From an uncultured Collinsella sp. (GTDB taxonomy: Bacteria; Actinomycetota; Coriobacteriia; Coriobacteriales; Coriobacteriaceae): a stretch of DNA of 13,500 nucleotides. Numbering within the stretch: the stretch's first letter is position 1; each line of letters begins with the position of its first letter. Positions 1 through 5,606 of the stretch are shown here, in pieces. The stretch lies in contig CABUMZ010000041.1 of NCBI GenBank assembly GCA_902492825.1, positions 1 to 13,500 of the forward strand, in the 5' to 3' direction. The translations under genes were made by a program, and so were the position numbers. Under the pieces are notes generated by a model. The model was not told where the DNA came from and made no database searches. It saw only the letters and a list, made by a program, of their open reading frames with translations.

Positions 1-26
1 ATGACGGGGTATTGCTTAGTTTCCAC
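1..26 (-). CDS. nadB: Start of the gene after nadA, probably L-aspartate oxidase (partial)
   Basis: A GTG codon at 26-24 on the minus strand is preceded, after six bases, by a strong purine-rich ribosome binding site (GGGAGAGG). The frame then stays open to the window edge, reading METKQYPV. It begins 57 bases after the nadA stop, in the same direction, so the two genes are probably co-transcribed. The visible residues would fit the N-terminus of a flavoprotein just before its dinucleotide-binding glycines. In many bacteria nadB, whose product makes the iminoaspartate used by NadA, follows nadA directly. The nadB identity is inferred from operon context only; the gene start itself is better supported. 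A weak 6-bp hairpin (37-42 with 55-60) would pair part of the ribosome binding site. Confidence 0.45.
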
Positions 27-82
27 AGGAATCCTCTCCCTTGTAATGTGGCATAAGGGATGGTCCCTCATGTCATATTGGC

Positions 83-1108
83 TTAGCGCGCCGCGTACTC
101 GAGCATGCGGTCGAGTGTGAGCTTAGCCTGGTCGGCGGCCTCGTCCGACACGCCAATCTGCACCTCGCCCTCTCCCGTCTCCAGGCAGCGCACGAGCTTT
201 TCGAGCGTGATGAGATCCATGTTGACGCAGGTGGGCTGCACCGCGGGGAAGTAGAACTTTTTGCCGGTGCCCTGGCAGCGGCGCTCGAGCTCGTAGAGCA
301 CGCCGCGGACCGTCACGATGATGAACTCGCTGGCGTCCGACTCCTCGGCATACTTGATGATGCCGGCGGTGGAGCCGATGTAGTCGGCCTCGGCCAACAC
401 GTCGGCCTTGCACTCGGGGTGCGCCAGTACGAGCGCGTCGGGATGTGCCTCCTGCGCATCGACGATCTGCTCGACGGTGATGATGTGGTGGCGCGGGCAG
501 TAGCCCTTGTTGAGAATGACGTGCTTTTGCGGCACCTGCTCGGCTACGAAGCGGCCCAAGTTTTGATCGGGGATGAACAGGACATGCTGCTGCGGCAGCT
601 CAGACACGATCTTGACGGCGTTGGAGCTGGTGACGCACACGTCGCTCCAGCTCTTGATCTCGACTGTGGAGTTGACGTAGCAGACGACAGCAAGGTCGTC
701 ACCGTACTCGGCGCGGGCGGCGTCGACCGTCTCGCGCTTGACCATGTGAGCCATGGGGCAATCCGCGCCCGGCTCGGGCAGCAGCACGGTCTTGGTGGGG
801 TTGAGCAGTTTGGCACTCTCGCCCATAAACTCCACGCCGCACAGCACGATGGTCTGCTGCGGCAGGCTCTTGGCAAGCTTTGCCAGGTAGAAGCTGTCGC
901 CGACGTAATCGGCAACGGCTTGGACCTCGGGCGCCACGTAATAGTGTGCCAGGATCACCGCATCGCGTTGGGTTTTTAGTTGCTGAATGGCCTCGACGAG
1001 CTCTGCGGGCACCAATGCCGCACGCTCCGTTGCCGTCGTTGCCGATGCCAGGCCGGCCGCAATGTCGCGTGCAAGCTCCGATGCATCCATGTTCGCGCTC
1101 TGTGCCAT
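83..1108 (-). CDS. nadA: Quinolinate synthase NadA
   Basis: NadA condenses iminoaspartate with dihydroxyacetone phosphate to give quinolinate, the de novo NAD precursor; it is a cytosolic [4Fe-4S] enzyme. The protein has 341 residues, the usual length for the longer bacterial form. The three cluster cysteines fall in their family contexts: Cys90 (VLCGVEFMGESAK), Cys233 (HPEC) and Cys294 (QPTCVNM). The early VILAHYY motif (residues 51-57) and the YIGSTAGI segment (243-250) are also typical. I chose the ATG at 1108 over the in-frame TTG one codon upstream because AGAGGGG sits at a good distance from the ATG. The gene is expressed leftward from a promoter overlapped by a long palindrome, and probably forms an operon with the gene starting at 26. 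Confidence 0.95.
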   Translation of the reverse strand: MAQSANMDASELARDIAAGLASATTATERAALVPAELVEAIQQLKTQRDAVILAHYYVAPEVQAVADYVGDSFYLAKLAKSLPQQTIVLCGVEFMGESAKLLNPTKTVLLPEPGADCPMAHMVKRETVDAARAEYGDDLAVVCYVNSTVEIKSWSDVCVTSSNAVKIVSELPQQHVLFIPDQNLGRFVAEQVPQKHVILNKGYCPRHHIITVEQIVDAQEAHPDALVLAHPECKADVLAEADYIGSTAGIIKYAEESDASEFIIVTVRGVLYELERRCQGTGKKFYFPAVQPTCVNMDLITLEKLVRCLETGEGEVQIGVSDEAADQAKLTLDRMLEYAAR

Positions 1109-1143
1109 CAAGGCCCCTCTCTTTTGGCGAATCTTGGGGCTTT

Positions 1144-1172
1144 AGTATGACACCTAGGTTTACAGCTGACAA
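1144..1172 (-). promoter_or_regulatory. Sigma70-type promoter of nadA
   Basis: On the minus strand, TTGTCA (1172-1167) matches the -35 consensus at five of six positions. Exactly 17 bases separate it from CATACT (1149-1144), which matches the -10 consensus at four of six. Transcription would start near 1137, leaving about 30 bases of leader before the nadA ATG. The -35 box and the whole spacer lie inside the inverted repeat at 1150-1193, an arrangement that suits repression by steric block. Confidence 0.6.
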
Positions 1173-1193
1173 GACAGCTGTAAACCTAGGTGT
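1150..1193. promoter_or_regulatory. Perfect 19-bp inverted repeat, candidate NAD/niacin repressor operator
   Basis: The arms at 1150-1168 and 1175-1193 are exact reverse complements separated by six bases (ACAAGA). The inner part, ACAGCTG-N6-CAGCTGT, resembles the NiaR (YrxA) palindrome as I remember it, roughly ACAGGTGTC-AA/TT-GACACCTGT, with a few differences. NiaR is the niacin-responsive repressor of nad genes in Firmicutes and some other phyla. The outer arm parts (ACACCTAGGT) extend the symmetry well beyond one normal site, so two dimers or a different regulator are possible. The repeat covers the nadA -35 box. No run of T follows it on either strand, which argues against a terminator. 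Confidence 0.6.
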
Positions 1194-1398
1194 AAAGTTG
1201 AAATAAAGATTCGATCATGCGGCAGGCCCATTTTCGAACTGGCAAACTGAGGATAGCCGAGCTCTCGATAGCGTAGGAGGCATCTTTCGCCACCGCAATA
1301 CCGCTCGGCGCGAGTTGCGCACCGTGAGGCACGAACGGGCGCTCCCCCGCGAGTGGTCCGCGCCCAATGTGGCAAAATCGAATTACTAAGGGGGCCGA
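1194..1398. other. Intergenic region between nadA and the LytTR operon
   Basis: This 205-bp stretch must hold the promoter of the rightward regulatory operon, but I see no convincing -35/-10 pair. It contains a GC-rich inverted repeat (GGGCGC at 1337-1342 with GCGCCC at 1360-1365) without a T-tract. The best -10-like sequence is CAAAAT at about 1374, with no matching -35. Open frames here lack ribosome binding sites and are probably chance. Confidence 0.5.
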
Positions 1399-2121
1399 AT
1401 GCTCAAGATTATTGCCTGCGACGATGACGTCGCTTTTCTAGATAGACTGCACCGGATGATCGCCCGTTGGTCGATCGAGACGGGCACGGCGGTCGATGTT
1501 GCGCTCGTTACGCGCGGCGAGGACCTGCTGGCGCGCCATGCCGCGTCGCGCGCCGACATCATCCTGCTCGACATGATCATGCCGCTCGTCAACGGCATGG
1601 ACACCGCACGCGAATTGCGCCAGGCCGACACCGCCGTGCGCCTGGTGTTCCTCACCTCGTCGCCCGAGTTTGCACTGGAGTCCTACGAGGTCCGCGCCTT
1701 CGACTATCTGCTCAAGCCCGTGACTTACGAACGCCTGGCGCAGTTACTCGACGAACTTTCGAGCATGCGCCCGGCGGCAACCGACGAGCTCGTGATCAAA
1801 ACGTCCTTTGGCTACCACGCCCTGCGCCTGTCCGACATCGAATATGCCGAGGCGCGCAACAAGCACGTGGTCTTCCATCTGCGCGACGGACGCGATATCG
1901 AGGCACTCGAGTCGTTCCGCAGCGTCGAGGACCGTTTGGCGCAAAATGCCACCTTCTTTAAATGCCACCGTAGCTACCAGGTCAACTTGCGCAACATCGA
2001 CCACTTCGATCGCACAGACATCGTCATGCGCTCGGGCGCGTGCATTCCGCTGTCGCGCAGCAGCAAGCAGGGGTTCCAAGACGCCTACTTTGCGGTGCGC
2101 TTTGAGGGCGGGAGGCGCTGA
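1399..2121 (+). CDS. LytTR-family response regulator
   Basis: This is a 240-residue DNA-binding response regulator. The N-terminal receiver domain (about 1-120) has the acidic pocket D8-D10, phospho-acceptor Asp58 in LLDMIMP, Thr86 in FLTSS and Lys106 in DYLLKP. The C-terminal LytTR domain (about 130-236) shows the family's KCHRSYQVNL segment followed by the IPLSRSSKQ strand. Such regulators usually bind paired direct repeats upstream of target genes. A GGGGG run seven bases before the ATG serves as ribosome binding site. The stop codon overlaps the start of the downstream kinase by one base (TGATG), so the two are translationally coupled partners. No peptide signal gene or transporter lies beside them, so the stimulus and targets are unknown. 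Confidence 0.92.
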   Translation: MLKIIACDDDVAFLDRLHRMIARWSIETGTAVDVALVTRGEDLLARHAASRADIILLDMIMPLVNGMDTARELRQADTAVRLVFLTSSPEFALESYEVRAFDYLLKPVTYERLAQLLDELSSMRPAATDELVIKTSFGYHALRLSDIEYAEARNKHVVFHLRDGRDIEALESFRSVEDRLAQNATFFKCHRSYQVNLRNIDHFDRTDIVMRSGACIPLSRSSKQGFQDAYFAVRFEGGRR

Positions 2122-3398
2122 TGATCCCCTCGGTCGAAATGGTCCTTTGGGCAATCCACCACGCCACGACGCTGCTCTTTGGCGTCTTTGCCTCGGCGGC
2201 GCTGTGCGGTATCGAAATCAATCGACGCCATGCACTCGAGTTGGTGGGGGTCGGAGCCGCAACCGGCGCTGCCTTTTCGATCGCCAATGTCGTTGGCGGA
2301 GAACTTTTTGCCCGTCAGGTCTATCCGCTCGTCGTGCACCTGCCGCTTACCGTCTACCTGTGTGCGCGCTACCACTTGAGTCCGCTACTCGCGACGTTGG
2401 GCGTCACCAGCGCCTATCTGAGCTGTCAGTTCAGCAACTGGATGGGCATCGCCGCATTTGCCGCAACCGATTCTCAGATCGCGTACTATCTGGCACGCAT
2501 CGCTACCACGCTCGGCGTCTTTGCCGTCCTGCTGCATTGGGCCGGCGACATTGGACCCCGCCTGGCGATTAAAAGCCCCACCGAGCTGGGCATCCTTTTA
2601 ATCCTGCCGCTCGTCTATTACATCTTTGACTATGCCACCAACGTCTACACCACGCTGTTCCACTCGGGCTCGGTGGTGACAGTTGAGTTTTTGGCATTTG
2701 CGCTCTGTGCCTTCTATCTTATGTTTCTTGCCGTTTACCTGCGCGAATACGAAGAAAAGGAAACCGCCGAGCGAGAGCGTTGGATGCTCGAAACCCGCGA
2801 CAGCGCCGCCATCAAAGAGCTCGAGGCTTGGCGTCAATCTGGGCGCGAGCTGTCGATTCTTCGCCACGATATGCGCCACTTCCTACGCGGCCTGGCCGCT
2901 TTAATTGAGGAGGGCCACACCGACGAGGCGCTCAAACGCATCGACGAACTCTGCGAAGCCGGCGACCGCACCGCCGTACGCCGCTTCTGCGCCAACGAGA
3001 CCGTAAACATTGCGCTTTCGTCATTCAACTCGGATATCAATAGAAACGGCATTACCGCCAACCTGCGCGCCGCCGTACCCGAAACCATCCACGTAGGTGA
3101 CGCCGACCTGTTTAGCGTGCTCTCAAATGCCTTGGAAAACGCTATCACCGCCGCAAGCGCCGCACCCCAAGGAAAGCGATTCGTCGACCTTGACCTGCGA
3201 CTTGAGGACGGCCAGCTGTTGCTGTTAGTTTCCAACACGTTTGACCGCGCGCCGCGCATGGTCGACGGCATGCCCGTGACCCGGCATGCGGGCCACGGCT
3301 TTGGAACCAAGAGCATCAAACTTGCCGTGGAGCGCATGAACGGCAACTGCCAGTTCCGCATTAACGGCGATCGGTTTGAGCTGCGCGCTGTGATGTAG
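2121..3398 (+). CDS. Polytopic GHKL sensor histidine kinase (AgrC/LytS-like)
   Basis: This 425-residue membrane kinase is the cognate partner of the overlapping LytTR regulator. Roughly residues 5-207 form a hydrophobic sensor of about six or seven membrane segments. A charged coiled-coil linker (about 208-245) follows. The phospho-acceptor region is LRHDMRHFLRGL with His249, and the GHKL ATPase domain has an N-box with SNALENAI (Asn337, Asn340) and a G-box GHGFGTKSI (391-399). This layout matches the AgrC/LytS type of kinases that often sense peptides or cell-envelope state. The ligand cannot be deduced. The start ATG lies in the upstream stop codon, with GGGAGG just ahead inside the upstream gene. 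Confidence 0.9.
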   Translation: MIPSVEMVLWAIHHATTLLFGVFASAALCGIEINRRHALELVGVGAATGAAFSIANVVGGELFARQVYPLVVHLPLTVYLCARYHLSPLLATLGVTSAYLSCQFSNWMGIAAFAATDSQIAYYLARIATTLGVFAVLLHWAGDIGPRLAIKSPTELGILLILPLVYYIFDYATNVYTTLFHSGSVVTVEFLAFALCAFYLMFLAVYLREYEEKETAERERWMLETRDSAAIKELEAWRQSGRELSILRHDMRHFLRGLAALIEEGHTDEALKRIDELCEAGDRTAVRRFCANETVNIALSSFNSDINRNGITANLRAAVPETIHVGDADLFSVLSNALENAITAASAAPQGKRFVDLDLRLEDGQLLLLVSNTFDRAPRMVDGMPVTRHAGHGFGTKSIKLAVERMNGNCQFRINGDRFELRAVM

Positions 3399-3462
3399 AA
3401 GTACGGCGCCGATCTCGCGGCGCGCCTCGCCCGCCAGGCAATCGCTCGCCGGTACCGATCCG

Positions 3463-4038
3463 CTACAGTGGAGCGACCGCCGGGGTCAGCTGCTTGATGT
3501 AGGCCCACATGCGCTGCTTGGCCGCTTTGTCGGTCAGCGCCGCCTCAAAGCCATCGAGCGCGAGCACGCGGCGGCCCTGCACATGGGCGACCAGGCCGGG
3601 CTTGAGCATGGCGGTGTCGAAGTCATCAATCGCCACGAGCATATCGGCGTAGGTTTCGCGCATGACATCGGCCGCGCTGTTATCGAGCAGCAGCACCGCC
3701 TCGGGATCCAGAGCCTCAAGCGCCTCGCGGAACAGCTCGCACGGCAGAGTCTCGCCCACCGTGACCGCTCCGTCACCTGTGCCGGCGACGCTTGCCAGCA
3801 CGCAAAAATCCTCGGGCGCGTAGCCGATGGCCCCAAGCGCCTTGCGCAACGCCGCGCCATCCGGGCCGGCGGCAAGCTCGCCACCCGAACGCTCGGCCTC
3901 GTCCAAATCGCCTTTGACCAGCACGATCGGCGAGCACGCGTTGCCCACGATGCGCACGCCACGGACCGCAAGCGATGTGAGCTCCTGCTCGGCCGCCTGG
4001 GCGATGGCTTCTTTTTTCTGGCTTTGTGACGTGGACAT
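3463..4038 (-). CDS. Uracil-DNA-glycosylase-fold protein lacking catalytic residues
   Basis: The 191-residue product has the sequence layout of a family 4 uracil-DNA glycosylase. Residues 45-80 (DEAERSGGELAAGPDG, then LRKALGAIGYAPEDF) align by eye with the family pattern D-E-D-x-x-G-x-P-F-V-G-x-A-G-x-L-L-x-x-M-L-x-A-I-G-L-x-R-E-D. Residues 112-124 (PEAVLLLDNSAAD) resemble the later P-x-V-I-V-x-L-G-x-x-A strand. Residues 158-183 (VLALDGFEAAL, then KQRMWAYIKQL) resemble the HP-A-A-L-L and K-x-x-x-W-x-D-L end. The GEAPG motif, the catalytic-motif His and the N-terminal Fe-S cysteine pair are absent, so base excision is unlikely. I chose the ATG at 4038, which has GGAG five bases upstream; a start 30 bases earlier overlaps the -10 box. 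It is divergent from trxA. The true role is unknown. Confidence 0.6.
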   Translation of the reverse strand: MSTSQSQKKEAIAQAAEQELTSLAVRGVRIVGNACSPIVLVKGDLDEAERSGGELAAGPDGAALRKALGAIGYAPEDFCVLASVAGTGDGAVTVGETLPCELFREALEALDPEAVLLLDNSAADVMRETYADMLVAIDDFDTAMLKPGLVAHVQGRRVLALDGFEAALTDKAAKQRMWAYIKQLTPAVAPL

Positions 4039-4066
4039 GCGCTCTCCAATCGTTTGCGTGCCCACC

Positions 4067-4072
4067 ATTATA
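4067..4072 (-). promoter_or_regulatory. -10 box of the UDG-fold gene promoter
   Basis: The minus strand reads a perfect TATAAT in an AT-rich pocket (TTTTATATAAT) 28 bases upstream of the chosen ATG at 4038, a sensible leader length. I find no good -35 hexamer at 16-18 bases. Confidence 0.4.
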
Positions 4073-4114
4073 TAAAAGAGCCGCCCGCGAGTGGTTGCTT
4101 TGCGGGCCGCTGGG

Positions 4115-4120
4115 TATAAG
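4115..4120 (+). promoter_or_regulatory. Possible -10 box of trxA
   Basis: TATAAG matches the -10 consensus at five of six positions and lies 54 bases upstream of the trxA ATG. A TTGCTT at 4095-4100 is only 14 bases upstream, too close for a standard -35, so this is a weak call. Confidence 0.25.
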
Positions 4121-4174
4121 CACGGTCGTACTGAGTTTTACGCGGCCGAGCCGCGTCGCATTATGGAGGTCACC

Positions 4175-4495
4175 ATGGCTGACATTAAGCAGATTACCCC
4201 CGAGAACTTCGATTCTATCGTTAACGACAGCCTGCCCGTGCTGGTTGATTTTTGGGCCCCGTGGTGTGGGCCGTGTCGTTCGCTCTCGCCCATCGTGGAC
4301 GAGGTCGCCGACGAGCTGGCGGGCAAGCTTGCCGTTGCCAAATGCAACGTCGACGACAACCAGGACCTGGCCATGAAGTATGGCGTCATGAGCATCCCCA
4401 CGCTGGTTGTCTTTAAGAACGGCGAGGAAATCGACCGCTCCGTTGGCGCGCTGCCCAAGGCCAGGCTGCAGGCGCTGCTTGAGAAGCACCTGTAA
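4175..4495 (+). CDS. trxA: Thioredoxin
   Basis: This is a cytosolic disulfide reductase that passes electrons from thioredoxin reductase to ribonucleotide reductase and other targets. The 106-residue length is typical of TrxA. The active site WCGPC has Cys31 and Cys34, the cis-proline is Pro75 in MSIPTL, and VFKNG (79-83) follows as usual. The start at 4175 is set by GGAGG five bases upstream; the frame is open to 4091 but that extension has no ribosome binding site and lies outside the fold. It is divergent from the UDG-fold gene. The hairpin at 4617-4654 is the likely transcription end. Confidence 0.95.
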   Translation: MADIKQITPENFDSIVNDSLPVLVDFWAPWCGPCRSLSPIVDEVADELAGKLAVAKCNVDDNQDLAMKYGVMSIPTLVVFKNGEEIDRSVGALPKARLQALLEKHL

Positions 4496-4616
4496 TACGC
4501 TTGTTACATGTTGCCGTCTGCCTGCCGTCCATGAGCGCTTTTACGCCGCTCGCCGGACTTCTGAATGCACCGAGTGCAACCACGGATAGTATGGTAGTCA
4601 CAAACAGCCCCCAGTG

Positions 4617-4654
4617 AACGGGTGCGGGTCGCACAGACTCGTACCCGTTTTCTT
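4617..4654 (+). terminator. Strong intrinsic terminator
   Basis: Arms 4617-4630 and 4636-4649 form a continuous 14-bp stem, two pairs being G-U, with a five-base loop (GCACA). A T-rich tract (TTTTCTT, 4648-4654) follows. It probably ends the trxA transcript, about 120 bases after its stop, and insulates the nikR operon. Confidence 0.75.
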
Positions 4655-4726
4655 ATGCAACTGCGCGCAGAGCGGGCGTAGTAAAATCTGAACCACTGAA
4701 CTGCCCCATACAAAAGGAGATTTCCC

Positions 4727-4975
4727 ATGCATGATGTTGGAATGAACATGAGCCAGCTTGCCATGAGCGTCAAGCAGGTCGACGACACCATCGAGCTCGC
4801 TCACGAGTGGAGCCATCAGCTGCTGCATGCGACCGAGAATTTTGACATGGAGCGCATCGGCGCCAAGCTCGAGGCCGCCATGGCCGCGCTGCACGAGGCC
4901 CACGACGCACTCGAGGGCTACGAGGAAGCCATCGAGGCCGACCACAACTCCGTCGGCTCCGTGAAGCTGGTGTAA
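4727..4975 (+). CDS. Small His-bearing helical protein upstream of nikR, function unknown
   Basis: I do not recognise this 82-residue protein. It looks entirely alpha-helical and acidic, probably a helical hairpin (about 8-38 and 41-72), without signal peptide or membrane segment. His26, His30 and His34 are spaced four apart (HEWSHQLLH), so they lie on one helix face; His56 and His59 follow in the second helix. That geometry could bind a metal, but this is inference. AAGGAGA six bases or so before the ATG is a good ribosome binding site. A -10-like TAAAAT (4682-4687) lies 40 bases upstream. The stop is followed one base later by the nikR GTG, so the genes are surely co-transcribed and probably work together. 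Confidence 0.8.
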   Translation: MHDVGMNMSQLAMSVKQVDDTIELAHEWSHQLLHATENFDMERIGAKLEAAMAALHEAHDALEGYEEAIEADHNSVGSVKLV

Positions 4976-4976
4976 C

Positions 4977-5489
4977 GTGGCCGAACACGAGCACGGCTGC
5001 GGGTACGAGCACGAGCATCCGCACGGGGCGGACGGTGACGCGGGCTGCCACTGTAGTGGCTCCGGCTCCGAGCTGGTCCGTTTTTCGGTTACCGCACCCG
5101 ACGACCTGCTGCGCCGTTTTGACGAGCAGATCGCGCGCCGCGGTGACGTGGCCAACCGCTCCGAAGCAGTGCGCGACCTGATTCGCGCCTCGATCGCCAA
5201 GGAGCAGATGCGCACGCCCGATGAGCATGTTATCGGGTCGCTCACCATGATTTACGACCACCATACCGGCGACCTGACGCGCCGTCTGGACGAAGTGCAG
5301 CACGACTACACCGACGAGATCGTATCGACCATGCACGTGCATCTGGATCACCACAACTGCTTGGAGATTCTGGCGCTCAAGGGTCGCGGCGAGCGCGTCT
5401 ACGAACTAGCCGACCGCCTGCTGGGCCTGCGCGGCGTTAAGCACGGCGAGCTCACGTGCGCCGCCACCAAGCAGAGCCTGGGGCTGTAG
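4977..5489 (+). CDS. nikR: Nickel-responsive regulator NikR with metal-binding N-terminal tail
   Basis: NikR is a ribbon-helix-helix repressor that binds DNA when loaded with Ni(II) and controls nickel uptake or nickel-enzyme genes. The DNA-binding domain spans about 33-76 (VRFSVTAPDDLLRRFD, then NRSEAVRDLI). The C-terminal ACT-like domain has all four square-planar nickel ligands, equivalent to E. coli His76, His87, His89 and Cys95: here His109, His120, His122 and Cys128. The first 30 residues are an added tail with six His and three Cys in positions 4-26, absent from E. coli NikR. The GTG start is the only plausible one: no other usable start precedes the DNA-binding domain. Translation is probably coupled to the upstream small gene, since its own ribosome binding site is weak. 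I find no clear NikR operator in the window. Confidence 0.93.
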   Translation: MAEHEHGCGYEHEHPHGADGDAGCHCSGSGSELVRFSVTAPDDLLRRFDEQIARRGDVANRSEAVRDLIRASIAKEQMRTPDEHVIGSLTMIYDHHTGDLTRRLDEVQHDYTDEIVSTMHVHLDHHNCLEILALKGRGERVYELADRLLGLRGVKHGELTCAATKQSLGL

Positions 5490-5512
5490 CGGGATTTCCC
5501 GCAGCGCACCTG

Positions 5513-5583
5513 CCAAATAGGGACAGGTTTGTTTTGGCAGGTTTAGAAGTTTTACCTACCAAAATAAACCTGTCCCTATTTGG
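5513..5583. repeat. 71-bp near-perfect inverted repeat (REP/MITE-like)
   Basis: Two 30-base arms, 5513-5542 and 5554-5583, are reverse complements except at two positions, around an 11-base loop. Each arm runs CCAAATAGGGACAGGTTT and on to AGGT. The AT-rich arms stand out from the GC-rich neighbours. The shape suggests a dispersed palindromic element of the kind moved by RAYT/Y1-type transposases, but the window holds only one full copy. A part copy of the core (GGGACAGGTT) occurs at 12541-12550. The right arm is followed by TTTT at 5588-5591, so the transcript could also act as a terminator between nikR and hypF. Confidence 0.8.
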
Positions 5584-5606
5584 TCGGTTTTGATGAGGGG
5601 GGTCGC

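Noticed and set aside
1218..1277. 19-codon rightward frame as a possible signal peptide gene for the kinase
   Set aside because: No ribosome binding site, no Cys/thiolactone or leader features, and too short to separate from chance.
1160..1375. Leftward 71-codon frame between nadA and the regulator operon
   Set aside because: It needs a TTG start without ribosome binding site and ends inside the operator palindrome; composition looks non-coding.
4039..4068. N-terminal extension of the UDG-fold protein to 4068
   Set aside because: That ATG lies within the -10 region and has no ribosome binding site, while the ATG at 4038 has GGAG at good spacing.
3773..4489. Leftward 238-codon frame across trxA
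   Set aside because: It is antisense to thioredoxin and overlaps the UDG-fold gene in another frame, with no start signal or recognisable domain.
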